A stretch of DNA of 64,000 nt from Citrobacter rodentium NBRC 105723 = DSM 16636 (GTDB taxonomy: Bacteria > Pseudomonadota > Gammaproteobacteria > Enterobacterales > Enterobacteriaceae), in NCBI RefSeq assembly GCF_021278985.1, contig NZ_CP082833.1:372001-436000 (forward strand), read 5' to 3'. The notes beneath the pieces are model-generated. The model had not been told where the DNA came from, did no database searches, and saw only the letters and a list, made by a program, of their open reading frames with translations. Of this stretch, positions 18,178-26,843 are shown one piece after another (the first letter of the stretch is position 1; every line of letters begins with the position of its first letter). Both the position numbers and the translations under genes were made by a program.

Positions 18178-18202
18178 TATCCCATAGTGAGTCGTTACTA
18201 TC
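18178..18202 (-). promoter_or_regulatory. T7-type phage RNA polymerase promoter-like site A
   Basis: Minus strand TAGTAACGACTCACTATGGG. The block ACGACTCACTAT is identical to the T7 consensus from -13 to -2, including the specificity bases GACT; -1 is G instead of A and the far upstream bases differ. Predicted start near 18182, just after the DUF4145 stop codon, reading into the untranslated centre. Confidence 0.7.
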
Positions 18203-18832
18203 TTATGCGCTCTTTTTGTCCCGCTTTTCGATCCCCTGACGCGGCCCCTCAGGCATACTCTGGAACATCGCTTCGATTTCTTTTGGTCTCGTAATTCGGT
18301 CATCGACAATTATATTCAGCAGTTTAAAGAGACCGTGCGTTAACTGTGGGTCATCATCAAGACTAATCTCACCGGGGTGGACTGCTTGATTGCCAACAAT
18401 ACGACAGATGTCCGCTGCTTGCTGAATGCGAGGAGGTAAGCCTTTCTCCACGAGAGACTTAATGTCGTCGTTAATGTTTTTCCCTGGTTCACCTAAGTGG
18501 ACCATCAGTTTCTGAAGGCACAGACGGAGAAGCGCTGCGGCTCCTTTAGGAGACAGGTTGACAATGCTTCTGGCTTCCATATAGTCGGCCTTGCAGTCAT
18601 CCGGCATGTCTGGGTTCGGCATTTCAACATTCGCAGATGCAGGAATTAGGAGGGACTCCTCAAACCAATATGAGTACTCCTCACATCGCTCACATTGTGA
18701 TACATGCATAGGGAAAGCCGTTTCTTCATAGTAGGGAAATAATTGGCCCCACTTTTGCTTAGCATACGCCTGACAATACGGACAGTTAAAAGCTTCTTTC
18801 TTGAACTCCGCTGGTTCATATGGAACTGCCAT
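18203..18832 (-). CDS. DUF4145 zinc-ribbon protein
   Basis: 209 residues. The N-terminus has a four-Cys zinc ribbon (FNCPYCQAYA and VSQCERCEEY), followed by a helical DUF4145 domain (SIVNLSPKGAAALLRLCLQKL, IVGNQAVHPGEI). Its ATG directly follows the integrase stop codon, and its AAGGAG site lies inside the last integrase codons, so the two form a coupled operon. DUF4145 domains occur in restriction and other defence proteins as well as mobile elements. A helper-interference or immunity role is possible but not shown. Confidence 0.75.
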   Translation of the reverse strand: MAVPYEPAEFKKEAFNCPYCQAYAKQKWGQLFPYYEETAFPMHVSQCERCEEYSYWFEESLLIPASANVEMPNPDMPDDCKADYMEARSIVNLSPKGAAALLRLCLQKLMVHLGEPGKNINDDIKSLVEKGLPPRIQQAADICRIVGNQAVHPGEISLDDDPQLTHGLFKLLNIIVDDRITRPKEIEAMFQSMPEGPRQGIEKRDKKSA

Positions 18833-20473
18833 TTACTTTATCTCCTTATAAATACCTACCATCACATTAACCAACCTATCCACCTCAACCTCTTTAGCGT
18901 AACGGTCATAGGTAATTGACCCGGAGCTATGTCCCAGAATCGCCTGAGCATACGCCAATTCGACACCGTGTTGTTTAAGCTGCGTCGCAACTGTATGTCT
19001 GAACGAATGGAACGCCAATCCTTCACGGTCAGCCACGACCTTAGGCAACAACGTCCGGTTAAACCATTTGCTGACCTGCTCGCCATAACCATTCTTCATT
19101 AGCTTCAGACCATCGAACACCATAGCGTCCTCACCTCCAGCGCTTCTACGGGCCTCTACAAGCGCCATAAAGTCAGTCAATGCGAAACCATAGGCTCCAT
19201 CGACCAGAGGCACACGGCGCTCACTATATGGGTTCTTGATGCTCTTACCGGGCAAAGTGCTAGTGTCTTCATTGATATGAATATAAGCGGTCCCGGCCTC
19301 GGTGATCCTGACATCTCTAACCTGAATCTGAGCGACTTCATTCAGTCTTGCCCCGGTAATGGCTGCCAGCGTAACAACAAAGTAATGATATGGTTTACCA
19401 GAAGGCTTCTGAGCGTATCTCTTAGCGGCATCAATAAGCTGACACACTTGTCCCACTGAGAACGCTTTACGGGCTTCTGAGGCCTTTTTTGGTGGCACTT
19501 TTAGCTCTAAACCTTCGGTCAGGTTCTTGATTAACAGGTCATTGCGAACAGCCCACTTAAACAAGGCTGCCATCTTGACCAGATACTTATTATTGATTGT
19601 CACTACATCCATGCACTCGAAGGATTCCCCTGATGCCAGCAGGTCAACCAATGAGACATCCTTGAAGCGCTGTTTACGGTTCTTCGGTATCTTCTGGAGC
19701 ACATCACGAACCTCAAGCATGTCCGCTCGGGTAATTGCAGTCAGGTCCGTCAGCCCCAGATAATCAAAAATCTCAATGAGCGTACTGTGTGACGCCTGGT
19801 TCTCTTTTAAAGTCGCTGGCTTCCAGTTCTGAACATTCTCCTTTTCGTACTGCTCAACGAGGAATCTTAATGTGACCGCTGGGCGTGGCTCTACGCTTTC
19901 TACTTCCTGCTTAGCCGACTGCCTCACTCCTCCATCAAACCCATCAATATAATCAATCAGCGGCTGGCTGTTCCCTTCTACCCTCGCCATGCAAGCCTTG
20001 AGCACATCTTGCGCTTCGTTTAAGTAACGATGCTGGTCAACGGTTAATGGTTCACTAGCAATAGCGTCAACAAGACTCTCACCGAGTTCTCCATACTGGT
20101 CACGGTAAATATCCACCATGTCAGGCTCAAAAATATCTGAACGACCTAACGATAACTCTGCTTCGGCTAATTCTCGAAGATGACCGCGCATGTCTTCATA
20201 GGTCAATAATGGGTTATCGGCATGGATAGCCCTCAGTGCTGACTTGATATGATGATGGTGACGCATAGCAGTTCTCCTGTTCCGTGTCCTGAGTGAGACT
20301 GAGGATATTCTGACACAACTGCGTTTAGCCGTCCAGACGTCTATTGATAAATGAACTTTCAGTCGGCAATAGTAGATTCCGTTGCGCTGATAGAGATAGC
20401 AGACGGCACGAGTACATAGCTCTTTAGGTAATGATGATGGACATAGCTGGTAATCAACAACAGAGAGTCCCAT
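18833..20473 (-). CDS. tyrosine recombinase (integrase) of the glyU element
   Basis: Up to 546 residues. The N-terminal YLYQRNGIYYCRLKV motif is DUF6538-like, followed by an extended SAM-like domain. The catalytic residues are visible: Arg in TGARLNEV, HSFRHT (HxxR), ILGHSSG and the Tyr nucleophile in SITYDRYAKEV. The gene starts ~120 bp from the right attachment site in tRNA-Gly, the usual position for a tRNA-targeting integrase. It is AT-richer than the core genes. The first ATG is uncertain. Confidence 0.92.
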   Translation of the reverse strand: MGLSVVDYQLCPSSLPKELCTRAVCYLYQRNGIYYCRLKVHLSIDVWTAKRSCVRISSVSLRTRNRRTAMRHHHHIKSALRAIHADNPLLTYEDMRGHLRELAEAELSLGRSDIFEPDMVDIYRDQYGELGESLVDAIASEPLTVDQHRYLNEAQDVLKACMARVEGNSQPLIDYIDGFDGGVRQSAKQEVESVEPRPAVTLRFLVEQYEKENVQNWKPATLKENQASHSTLIEIFDYLGLTDLTAITRADMLEVRDVLQKIPKNRKQRFKDVSLVDLLASGESFECMDVVTINNKYLVKMAALFKWAVRNDLLIKNLTEGLELKVPPKKASEARKAFSVGQVCQLIDAAKRYAQKPSGKPYHYFVVTLAAITGARLNEVAQIQVRDVRITEAGTAYIHINEDTSTLPGKSIKNPYSERRVPLVDGAYGFALTDFMALVEARRSAGGEDAMVFDGLKLMKNGYGEQVSKWFNRTLLPKVVADREGLAFHSFRHTVATQLKQHGVELAYAQAILGHSSGSITYDRYAKEVEVDRLVNVMVGIYKEIK

Positions 20474-20589
20474 GTGTGAATAATTCCCAATGAAGGGTTA
20501 CACAGAAGGTTACAGTCAGTAACTCTGCAATCAGGCTTTCGCCGTATCGCCAAGGGATTCAAGAAGATAAAGGTGATTCAGAACTGTCA

Positions 20590-20613
20590 TGGAGCGGGCG
20601 AAGGGAATCGAAC
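20590..20613. repeat. right attachment repeat (att) of the glyU element
   Basis: A 24-bp exact repeat of 15243-15266. It coincides with the 3' end of the tRNA-Gly gene, so the integrase restores a complete tRNA on this side. Confidence 0.92.
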
Positions 20614-20663
20614 CCTCGTATAGAGCTTGGGAAGCTCTCGTTCTACCATTGAACTACGCCCGC
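20590..20663 (-). tRNA. glyU: tRNA-Gly, anticodon CCC
   Basis: 74 nt including an encoded CCA. The minus strand has acceptor GCGGGCG/CGCCCGC, D arm GTTC...GAAC, anticodon loop TTCCCAA (CCC) and T loop TTCGATT. It corresponds to E. coli glyU, which also neighbours ygeR. It is the insertion target of the adjacent element. Confidence 0.97.
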
Positions 20664-20741
20664 TTTGGAGTGCGTAAGGCATTATAAACCTTACGCTCTT
20701 ATTGGCAAGCGGCTTCCTGCTGACTGGCGATTAATTCGCCG

Positions 20742-21491
20742 TCAGCATTTTGGCGGCGAGCCCTGCGGCGGCAGATAGCGCAACGGATCGATGGCCGTGG
20801 CGCGGTAGCGAATCTGGAAATGCAGCCGCACTGAAGCAGCGTCTGTACTGCCCATCGTGGCGATCTTCTGTCCGGCCTTCACGCTCTGCCCGTTATTGAC
20901 CAGCATGGTGTCATTATGCGCATAGGCGGTAATGTAATCTTCACTGTGCTTAATCATGATCAGATTACCGTAACCGCGCAGCTGGTTGCCTACGTAAACC
21001 ACCTTGCCCGCGCCAGCGGCATAAATGGGCGTCCCGCGGGCAGCGGAGATATCGATCCCTTTGTTGCCGCCATCCGCCGTGGAATAAGGTAATATCACCT
21101 TCCCGCTGGCGGGCCACCGCCAGCAGCGCTGCCCGACAGGCGGCCAGGATGACTGCGGTACGGAAGAGGACGGTCTGACAGCCGCCGTTTTGCCGGAGGA
21201 TTTTTTGCTGGTTTTCACGGACGCCGTTTTTGCACCGCCAAGCCTGAGCTTCTGTCCGATTTCAATGGTGTACGGTGGCGAGATGCCGTTCAGGCGCGCA
21301 AGCTCTTTTACGCTGGTGCCCGTCATGCGAGAAATACGATAGAGCGTATCCCCCCGCTTAACGGTGTAAACGGCGCCAGAATACGATCCGGGAGCGGATG
21401 ATTTGTTTCCCGAACAGCCTGCCGCTAACAATCCGGCACACAGCAGCATCGCAATACCCAAGCTGTTCTTCTTCAGGCGTCCTGCGCTCAA
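20742..21491 (-). CDS. ygeR: LysM/LytM lipoprotein, amidase activator
   Basis: 249 residues. The lipoprotein signal has lipobox LLAAGC; a LysM domain follows (YTVKRGDTLYRISRMTGTSVKELARLNG) and a C-terminal M23/LytM domain (GNKGIDISAARGTPIYAAGAGKVVYVGNQLRGYG). The zinc-ligand set is degenerate, as in EnvC and NlpD. E. coli YgeR (ActS) activates the periplasmic amidase AmiC (and AmiA/B) for septal peptidoglycan splitting. It lies next to glyU, as in K-12. Confidence 0.93.
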   Translation of the reverse strand: MSAGRLKKNSLGIAMLLCAGLLAAGCSGNKSSAPGSYSGAVYTVKRGDTLYRISRMTGTSVKELARLNGISPPYTIEIGQKLRLGGAKTASVKTSKKSSGKTAAVRPSSSVPQSSWPPVGQRCWRWPASGKVILPYSTADGGNKGIDISAARGTPIYAAGAGKVVYVGNQLRGYGNLIMIKHSEDYITAYAHNDTMLVNNGQSVKAGQKIATMGSTDAASVRLHFQIRYRATAIDPLRYLPPQGSPPKC

Positions 21492-21764
21492 AACACTTCC
21501 TCGCTACATAATCAGACGCTTTATCATAGCAGCCATAATCCTGATGCCAAATTTATTGCACCTATTGACGGAGCGCCGTTGGCGATATATGTCTTGTTTG
21601 CCAGCCGCCGGGAAGTCGCAGCCACTTTACCCACGTCGGCTATATGGCAGCAACCGCTGCCAGCGCTTGTTTTGGTAATGCCTTTCTCCCATTTATGGGC
21701 TACGCTGATTGGCTGATAGGGTGGCCCGACGCATAGCGGGCCGGTTTTAATTTCGGGAGTTTTC

Positions 21765-22310
21765 ATGACTGGGGAACACGTCATCTTGCTGGATGCGCAG
21801 GACACGCCTTCCGGCACGCTGGAGAAATATGCCGCCCATAGCACGCATACCCCGCTGCATTTTGCCTTTTCCTGCTGGCTGTTTAATGACGAAGGGCAGT
21901 TTCTGGTCACCCGCCGTTCGCTGATGAAAAAGGCGTGGCCGGGTGTATGGACGAACTCAGTTTGCGGCCATCCCCAACAGGGTGAACGCACGGAAGAGGC
22001 GATTATTCGTCGCTGTCGATTTGAGCTGGGAGTGGAGATAGCCCAATTGTCGCCGGTTTACCCTGACTTTCGCTATCGCGCCGCCGATGCCAATGGGATC
22101 GTCGAAAATGAAGTCTGTCCGGTGTATGCCGCGCAGGTGGTCAGTGAGTTGGCGGTGAACAGTGAAGAGGTCATGGAGTATCAGTGGAGCGAGCTGCAAA
22201 GCGTATTTGCCGCCATCGACGCCACGCCGTGGGCGTTCAGCCCGTGGATGGTGATGCAGGCGTCGAACAGCGCGGCGCGCGCATTGCTGCGGGCGTACTG
22301 CCAGCGCTAG
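21765..22310 (+). CDS. idi: isopentenyl-diphosphate delta-isomerase, type I
   Basis: 181 residues. Interconverts IPP and DMAPP for isoprenoid synthesis. The Nudix-like fold shows TNSVCGHPQQGE (catalytic Cys and metal-binding His) and ENEVCPVYAA (catalytic Glu). Start chosen by family; a GGGAG site lies upstream. The 5' interval 21492-21764 shows no other gene. Confidence 0.96.
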   Translation: MTGEHVILLDAQDTPSGTLEKYAAHSTHTPLHFAFSCWLFNDEGQFLVTRRSLMKKAWPGVWTNSVCGHPQQGERTEEAIIRRCRFELGVEIAQLSPVYPDFRYRAADANGIVENEVCPVYAAQVVSELAVNSEEVMEYQWSELQSVFAAIDATPWAFSPWMVMQASNSAARALLRAYCQR

Positions 22311-22312
22311 AC

Positions 22313-22382
22313 ATTGCCGGATGGCGTTTCGCTTATCCGGCCTACAGGGCACTCCCCGTAAGCCGGAACCATCCGGCATCTT
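22313..22382. repeat. REP/BIME element between idi and lysS
   Basis: Two inverted REP units (GCCGGATGGCG...TATCCGGCCTAC, then a partner ending CATCCGGCATC). They form the 3' stem-loop shared by the convergent idi and lysS transcripts. Confidence 0.85.
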
Positions 22383-22387
22383 ACCGC

Positions 22388-23905
22388 TTACTTAACCGGA
22401 CGCATCGCCGGGAACAGGATCACATCGCGGATGGTGTGGCTGTTGGTGAACAGCATCACCATACGGTCGATACCAATCCCCAGACCCGCCGTCGGCGGCA
22501 GACCATGCTCCAGCGCGGTCACGTAGTCTTCATCGAAGAACATCGCTTCATCGTCACCCGCCGCTTTCGCATCAACCTGATCCTGGAAACGCTGGGCCTG
22601 ATCTTCCGCATCGTTCAGCTCGCTAAAGCCGTTACCGATTTCGCGACCACCGATGAAGAACTCGAAGCGATCGGTAATTTCCGGGTTCACATCGTTACGG
22701 CGCGCCAGCGGTGATACCTCAGCCGGATACTCGGTAATAAAGGTCGGCTGAATCAGATGCGCTTCCGCCACTTCTTCGAAGATCTCGGTCACGATACGGC
22801 CCAGACCCCAGCTCTTCTCAACCTTAATGCCGATAGATTCAGCAATCGCTTTTGCGGAGTCGAAGTTATCCAGTTCGGCCATATCCGTTTCCGGACGGTA
22901 CTTCTTGATCGCTTCGCGCATGGTCAGTTTTTCGAACGGTTTGCCGAAGTCGAAGACTTCATCGCCGTAAGGAACCTGAGTGGTGCCGAGAACGTCCTGC
23001 GCCAGCGTACGGAACAGCGACTCGGTCAGTTCGATCAGATCTTTGTAGTCCGCATACGCCATGTAGAGTTCCATCATGGTGAACTCAGGGTTATGACGTA
23101 CGGAGATCCCTTCGTTACGGAAGTTACGGTTGATTTCAAACACGCGCTCGAAGCCGCCGACCACCAGACGCTTCAGATACAGTTCCGGCGCAATACGCAG
23201 GTACATGTCGAGATCCAACGCATTGTGATGGGTGATAAACGGACGCGCGGACGCCCCGCCCGGAATCACCTGCATCATCGGGGTTTCAACTTCCATAAAG
23301 CCGCGACCCACCATGAACTGGCGAATCCCCGCCAGAATCTGCGAGCGGATCTTAAAGGTATTACGCGATTCATCGTTAGAGATGAGGTCCAGATAGCGCT
23401 GACGGTAGCGCGCTTCCTGATCCTGCAGGCCGTGGAACTTGTCCGGCAGCGGGCGCAGCGCTTTGGTCAGCAGGCGCAGCTCGGTGCAGTGAACAGACAG
23501 CTCGCCGGTTTTCGTCTTGAACAGCTTGCCCTTCGCGCCGAGGATATCGCCCAGGTCCCACTTCTTGAACTGCTCGTTGTAAATGCCTTCCGGCAGATCG
23601 TCGCGGGCAACGTACAGCTGAATGCGGCCGCCAACGTCCTGCAACGTAACAAAGGAGGCCTTGCCCATAATACGGCGGGTCATCATTCGGCCAGCAACGG
23701 AGACTTCAACGTTCAGCGCTTCCAGCTCTTCGTTCTCTTTCCCGTCGAAGTCAGCATGCAGTTGGTCTGAGGTATGATCGCGACGGAAATCGTTCGGGAA
23801 GGCAATCCCCTGCTCGCGCAGGCCTGCCAGTTTCTCGCGGCGCGTTTTCAGTTCATTGTTAAGGTCAGCTACCGCGTCAGCGCCCTGTGCGTGTTGTTCA
23901 GACAT
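22388..23905 (-). CDS. lysS: lysyl-tRNA synthetase, class II
   Basis: 505 residues. Charges tRNA-Lys. It has an N-terminal OB-fold anticodon domain (VSVAGRMMTRRIMGKASFVTLQD), then class II motifs: motif 2 (RNFRNEGISVRHNPEFTMMELY) and motif 3 (GLGIGIDRMVMLFT). It lies 9 bp downstream of prfB and is co-transcribed with it, as in E. coli. Confidence 0.97.
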   Translation of the reverse strand: MSEQHAQGADAVADLNNELKTRREKLAGLREQGIAFPNDFRRDHTSDQLHADFDGKENEELEALNVEVSVAGRMMTRRIMGKASFVTLQDVGGRIQLYVARDDLPEGIYNEQFKKWDLGDILGAKGKLFKTKTGELSVHCTELRLLTKALRPLPDKFHGLQDQEARYRQRYLDLISNDESRNTFKIRSQILAGIRQFMVGRGFMEVETPMMQVIPGGASARPFITHHNALDLDMYLRIAPELYLKRLVVGGFERVFEINRNFRNEGISVRHNPEFTMMELYMAYADYKDLIELTESLFRTLAQDVLGTTQVPYGDEVFDFGKPFEKLTMREAIKKYRPETDMAELDNFDSAKAIAESIGIKVEKSWGLGRIVTEIFEEVAEAHLIQPTFITEYPAEVSPLARRNDVNPEITDRFEFFIGGREIGNGFSELNDAEDQAQRFQDQVDAKAAGDDEAMFFDEDYVTALEHGLPPTAGLGIGIDRMVMLFTNSHTIRDVILFPAMRPVK

Positions 23906-23914
23906 GTTGGTTCC

Positions 23915-25014
23915 TCATAACCCTGCTTTCAAACTTGCTTCGATAAATTGATCCAGGCTGCCGTCCAGCACCGCCTGCGTATTGCGGGTTTCCACCCCGG
24001 TACGCAAGTCTTTGATGCGGGAGTCATCAAGGACGTAAGAACGAATCTGGCTTCCCCAGCCGATATCAGACTTGTTGTCTTCCATCGCCTGCTTCTCGGC
24101 GTTCTTCTTCTGCATTTCCAGCTCATAAAGCTTCGCTTTCATCTGCTTCATGGCCTGGTCTTTGTTCTTGTGCTGGGAACGATCGTTCTGGCACTGGGTC
24201 ACAATCCCGGTCGGGATGTGAGTAATGCGCACCGCAGATTCAGTACGGTTAACGTGCTGTCCGCCCGCGCCGGACGCGCGGTAAACGTCAATGCGCAGAT
24301 CGGCCGGATTGATTTCGATATCAATATCGTCATCCACTTCCGGATAGACAAACGCAGAGCTGAACGAGGTGTGACGGCGGCCGCCGGAGTCAAACGGACT
24401 CTTACGCACCAGGCGATGAACGCCGGTTTCAGTACGCAGCCAGCCGTAGGCGTATTCGCCGGAGATCTTAATGGTCACGGACTTGATTCCGGCCACTTCG
24501 CCCTCTGACTCTTCGATAATTTCGGTCTTAAAGCCGCGCGCTTCCGCCCAGCGCAGATACATACGCTCCAGCATGCTTGCCCAGTCCTGCGCTTCAGTAC
24601 CGCCGGAACCGGCCTGGATATCCAGGTAACAGTCGGCGCTGTCATATTCACCGGAGAACATACGACGGAATTCCAGCTGCGCCAGTTTCTCTTCCAGCAT
24701 ATCAAGCTCAGCGACGGCTTCGTTAAAGGTTTCTTCGTCGTCGGCTTCCACAGCCAGTTCCAGCAGGCCGGAAACGTCTTCCAGACCCTGAGCCATTTGA
24801 TCCAGCGTATCTACGATGGCTTCGAGAGAGGAACGCTCTTTACCCAGCGCCTGCGCGCGTTCGGGTTCATTCCAGACGTCCGGCTGTTCCAGCTCGGCGT
24901 TTACTTCTTCCAGACGCTCTTTCTTGGCATCGTAGTCAAAGATACCCCCTAAGAACGTCAGAGCGCTCCGTGAGGTCCTGAATGCGGTTTTTTACCGGAT
25001 TAATTTCAAACATG
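23915..25014 (-). CDS. prfB: peptide chain release factor 2 (programmed +1 frameshift)
   Basis: Recognises UGA and UAA stop codons. ORF1 (MFEINPVKNRIQDLTERSDV...) begins at 25014 and ends at an in-frame TGA after 25 codons. ORF2 continues in the +1 frame to 23915 with the SPF tripeptide (KSPFDSGG) and the GGQ motif (SGAGGQHVNRTESAV) that triggers peptide release. The whole chain is the usual 365 residues. The frameshift is the normal autoregulatory device, not damage. Confidence 0.97.
24935..24955 (-). promoter_or_regulatory. prfB programmed frameshift site
   Basis: Minus strand AGGGGGTATCTTTGAC: an internal Shine-Dalgarno sequence (AGGGGG), then CTT TGA C, with the UGA at 24937-24939. Low RF2 slows termination and lets the ribosome slip from CUU to UUU, so RF2 controls its own synthesis. 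Confidence 0.96.
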
Positions 25015-25104
25015 GTCTGATTTCTTTTAGTGGACTCGTCAAAATGCGGTGATAAGAGCGGGATTGTACCTAATCCACGCTCTTTTTTATAGGCATTACT
25101 GCCG

Positions 25105-26838
25105 CTAAATTGGCCAGATATTGTCGATGATAATTTGCAAACTGCGGTTGCCGCGAAACTCGTTTATATCCAGCTTATAGGCCAGTTCCACTTCGCGCAC
25201 GCCGTTATCCGGCCAGCAGGTGGTATCGACGTTAAACGCGATGCCGTCCAGCAGCGGGCCGCCGCCGACCGGTTCGACCATTACCTTCAGGTGCCGTTCG
25301 CCGACCAGACGCTGCTGGAGCAGACGAAAACGCCCGTCAAACAGCGGCTCCGGGAACATCTGTCCCCAGGGACCCGCGTCGCGCAGCAGTTGGGCCACCT
25401 CCATCGTCATCTCTGCCGCGCTGAGCGGGCCGTCGGAAATGATTTCTCCCTGTAACAACGAGGGGTCCAGCCAGTCAGTGACCAGCTCGCCAAAGCGCTG
25501 CTGAAACAGGTCAAACTTCGCCTCTTCCAGCGACAGTCCCGCCGCCATCGCATGACCGCCGAACTTAATCATCAGCCCCGGATACAGCGTATCCAGCCGC
25601 TCCAGCGCATCGCGCATATGCAGCCCCTGAATCGAACGTCCGGAACCTTTCAACGTACCGTCGCCCGCAGGCGCAAAGGCAATCACCGGACGGTGGAAAC
25701 GCTCTTTAATGCGTGACGCCAGAATGCCGACGACGCCCTGATGCCACTCCGGATGATACATCGCCAGACCGCCGGGCAATGCGTCGCGACTACGCTCCAG
25801 CTTCTCGCACAGGGTCAGCGCTTCCGCCTGCATCCCCTGCTCAATCTCTTTACGCGTCTGGTTCAGCGCGTCCAGCTCGTTGGCCAGCACCCGCGCTTCG
25901 CCGATGTTGTCACATAACAGCAGCGCCACGCCGACGGACATATCGTCCAAGCGACCTGCGGCATTCAGACGCGGGCCGAGCGCAAAGCCTAAGTCGCTGG
26001 CGGCCAATTTCTGCGGATCGCGATTAGACACCTCCAGCAGCGCCTTGATCCCCGGACGGCACTTTCCGGCGCGGATACGGCTTAAGCCTTGCCAGGTAAG
26101 AATGCGGTTATTGGCATCCAGCGGCACCACATCCGCCACGGTGCCAAGCGCCACCAGATCCAGCAGTTCCGCCAGATTCGGCGGCGCAATGCCGCGCTCG
26201 TCAAACCAGCCTTTGTCGCGCAGGTAGGTACGCAAAGCGAGCATCAGATAAAACGCCACGCCCACGCCCGCCAGCGACTTTGACGGGAAATCGCAGTCGC
26301 GCAGGTTCGGGTTAATAATCGCCTGCGCCGCGGGCAGCGTGTCGCCCGGCAAGTGGTGATCGGTCACCACCACCGGGATCCCCAGCGCGCTGGCGTGATC
26401 GACCCCCGCGTGGGAAGAGATGCCGTTATCAACGGTCACAATCAGCTGCGCGCCGCGGGCGTGCGCCTGGTCAACCACTTCCGGACTCAGGCCGTAGCCA
26501 TCCTCAAAGCGGTTAGGCACCAGATAGCCGACGTTATTGCAGCCCAGCGCGCGCATCCCCAGCACGCTCAGCGCGGTACTGGTGGCGCCATCGGCATCAA
26601 AGTCGCCGACCACGATGATGCGCGTCCCCTCGCGAAAGGCGTTATAAAGAATATCAACCGCCTTATCGACGCCGCTCAGCTGCTGCCAGGGCAGCATCCC
26701 TTTTACGCTGCGCTCCAGATCGCGGGCGCTACGCACGCCGCGACTGGCATACAGGCGGCGCAGTAATGGCGGGAGATCGGCAGGCAGATCTGCCGTCTCA
26801 TCGACCTCTCGTCGACGAAGCTGTATCTCTTTTTTCAC
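25105..26838 (-). CDS. recJ: single-stranded-DNA 5'-3' exonuclease RecJ
   Basis: 577 residues, the E. coli length. It acts in RecF-pathway recombination and mismatch and base-excision repair. DHH-superfamily motifs are present: GDFDADGATST, VTVDNGIS, VVVTDHHLPGD, a LGPRLNAAGRLDD segment, and the DHHA1 glycine-rich region (KFGGHAMAAGLS). It lies 5 bp after dsbC in the xerD-dsbC-recJ cluster. Confidence 0.97.
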   Translation of the reverse strand: MKKEIQLRRREVDETADLPADLPPLLRRLYASRGVRSARDLERSVKGMLPWQQLSGVDKAVDILYNAFREGTRIIVVGDFDADGATSTALSVLGMRALGCNNVGYLVPNRFEDGYGLSPEVVDQAHARGAQLIVTVDNGISSHAGVDHASALGIPVVVTDHHLPGDTLPAAQAIINPNLRDCDFPSKSLAGVGVAFYLMLALRTYLRDKGWFDERGIAPPNLAELLDLVALGTVADVVPLDANNRILTWQGLSRIRAGKCRPGIKALLEVSNRDPQKLAASDLGFALGPRLNAAGRLDDMSVGVALLLCDNIGEARVLANELDALNQTRKEIEQGMQAEALTLCEKLERSRDALPGGLAMYHPEWHQGVVGILASRIKERFHRPVIAFAPAGDGTLKGSGRSIQGLHMRDALERLDTLYPGLMIKFGGHAMAAGLSLEEAKFDLFQQRFGELVTDWLDPSLLQGEIISDGPLSAAEMTMEVAQLLRDAGPWGQMFPEPLFDGRFRLLQQRLVGERHLKVMVEPVGGGPLLDGIAFNVDTTCWPDNGVREVELAYKLDINEFRGNRSLQIIIDNIWPI

Positions 26839-26843
26839 GCCGG

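Larger units (their letters stand above)
15243..20613. mobile_element. 5.35-kb glyU-integrated element, candidate satellite of T7-like phages
   Basis: Bounded by identical 24-bp repeats, the right one inside tRNA-Gly(CCC). It contains five genes, all on the minus strand: integrase, DUF4145 protein, small unknown protein, membrane protein and serine resolvase. There are no capsid, terminase, conjugation or polymerase genes. The centre (17442-18202) is untranslated and carries T7/T3-type RNA polymerase promoter-like sequences and a T7 class II pause motif. The layout has an integration module expressed in the host and a second module behind phage promoters. That fits a phage satellite awaiting a T7-like helper; this role is inference. 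Confidence 0.75.

Noticed and set aside
19219..19235. GCTCACTATATGGG on the plus strand, similar to a T7 promoter core
   Set aside because: It lies inside the integrase coding region, points the opposite way, lacks the upstream recognition bases and has an extra base before GGG.
24937..24939. In-frame TGA in prfB as a sign of a pseudogene
   Set aside because: It is the conserved programmed frameshift (CTT TGA C after AGGGGG).
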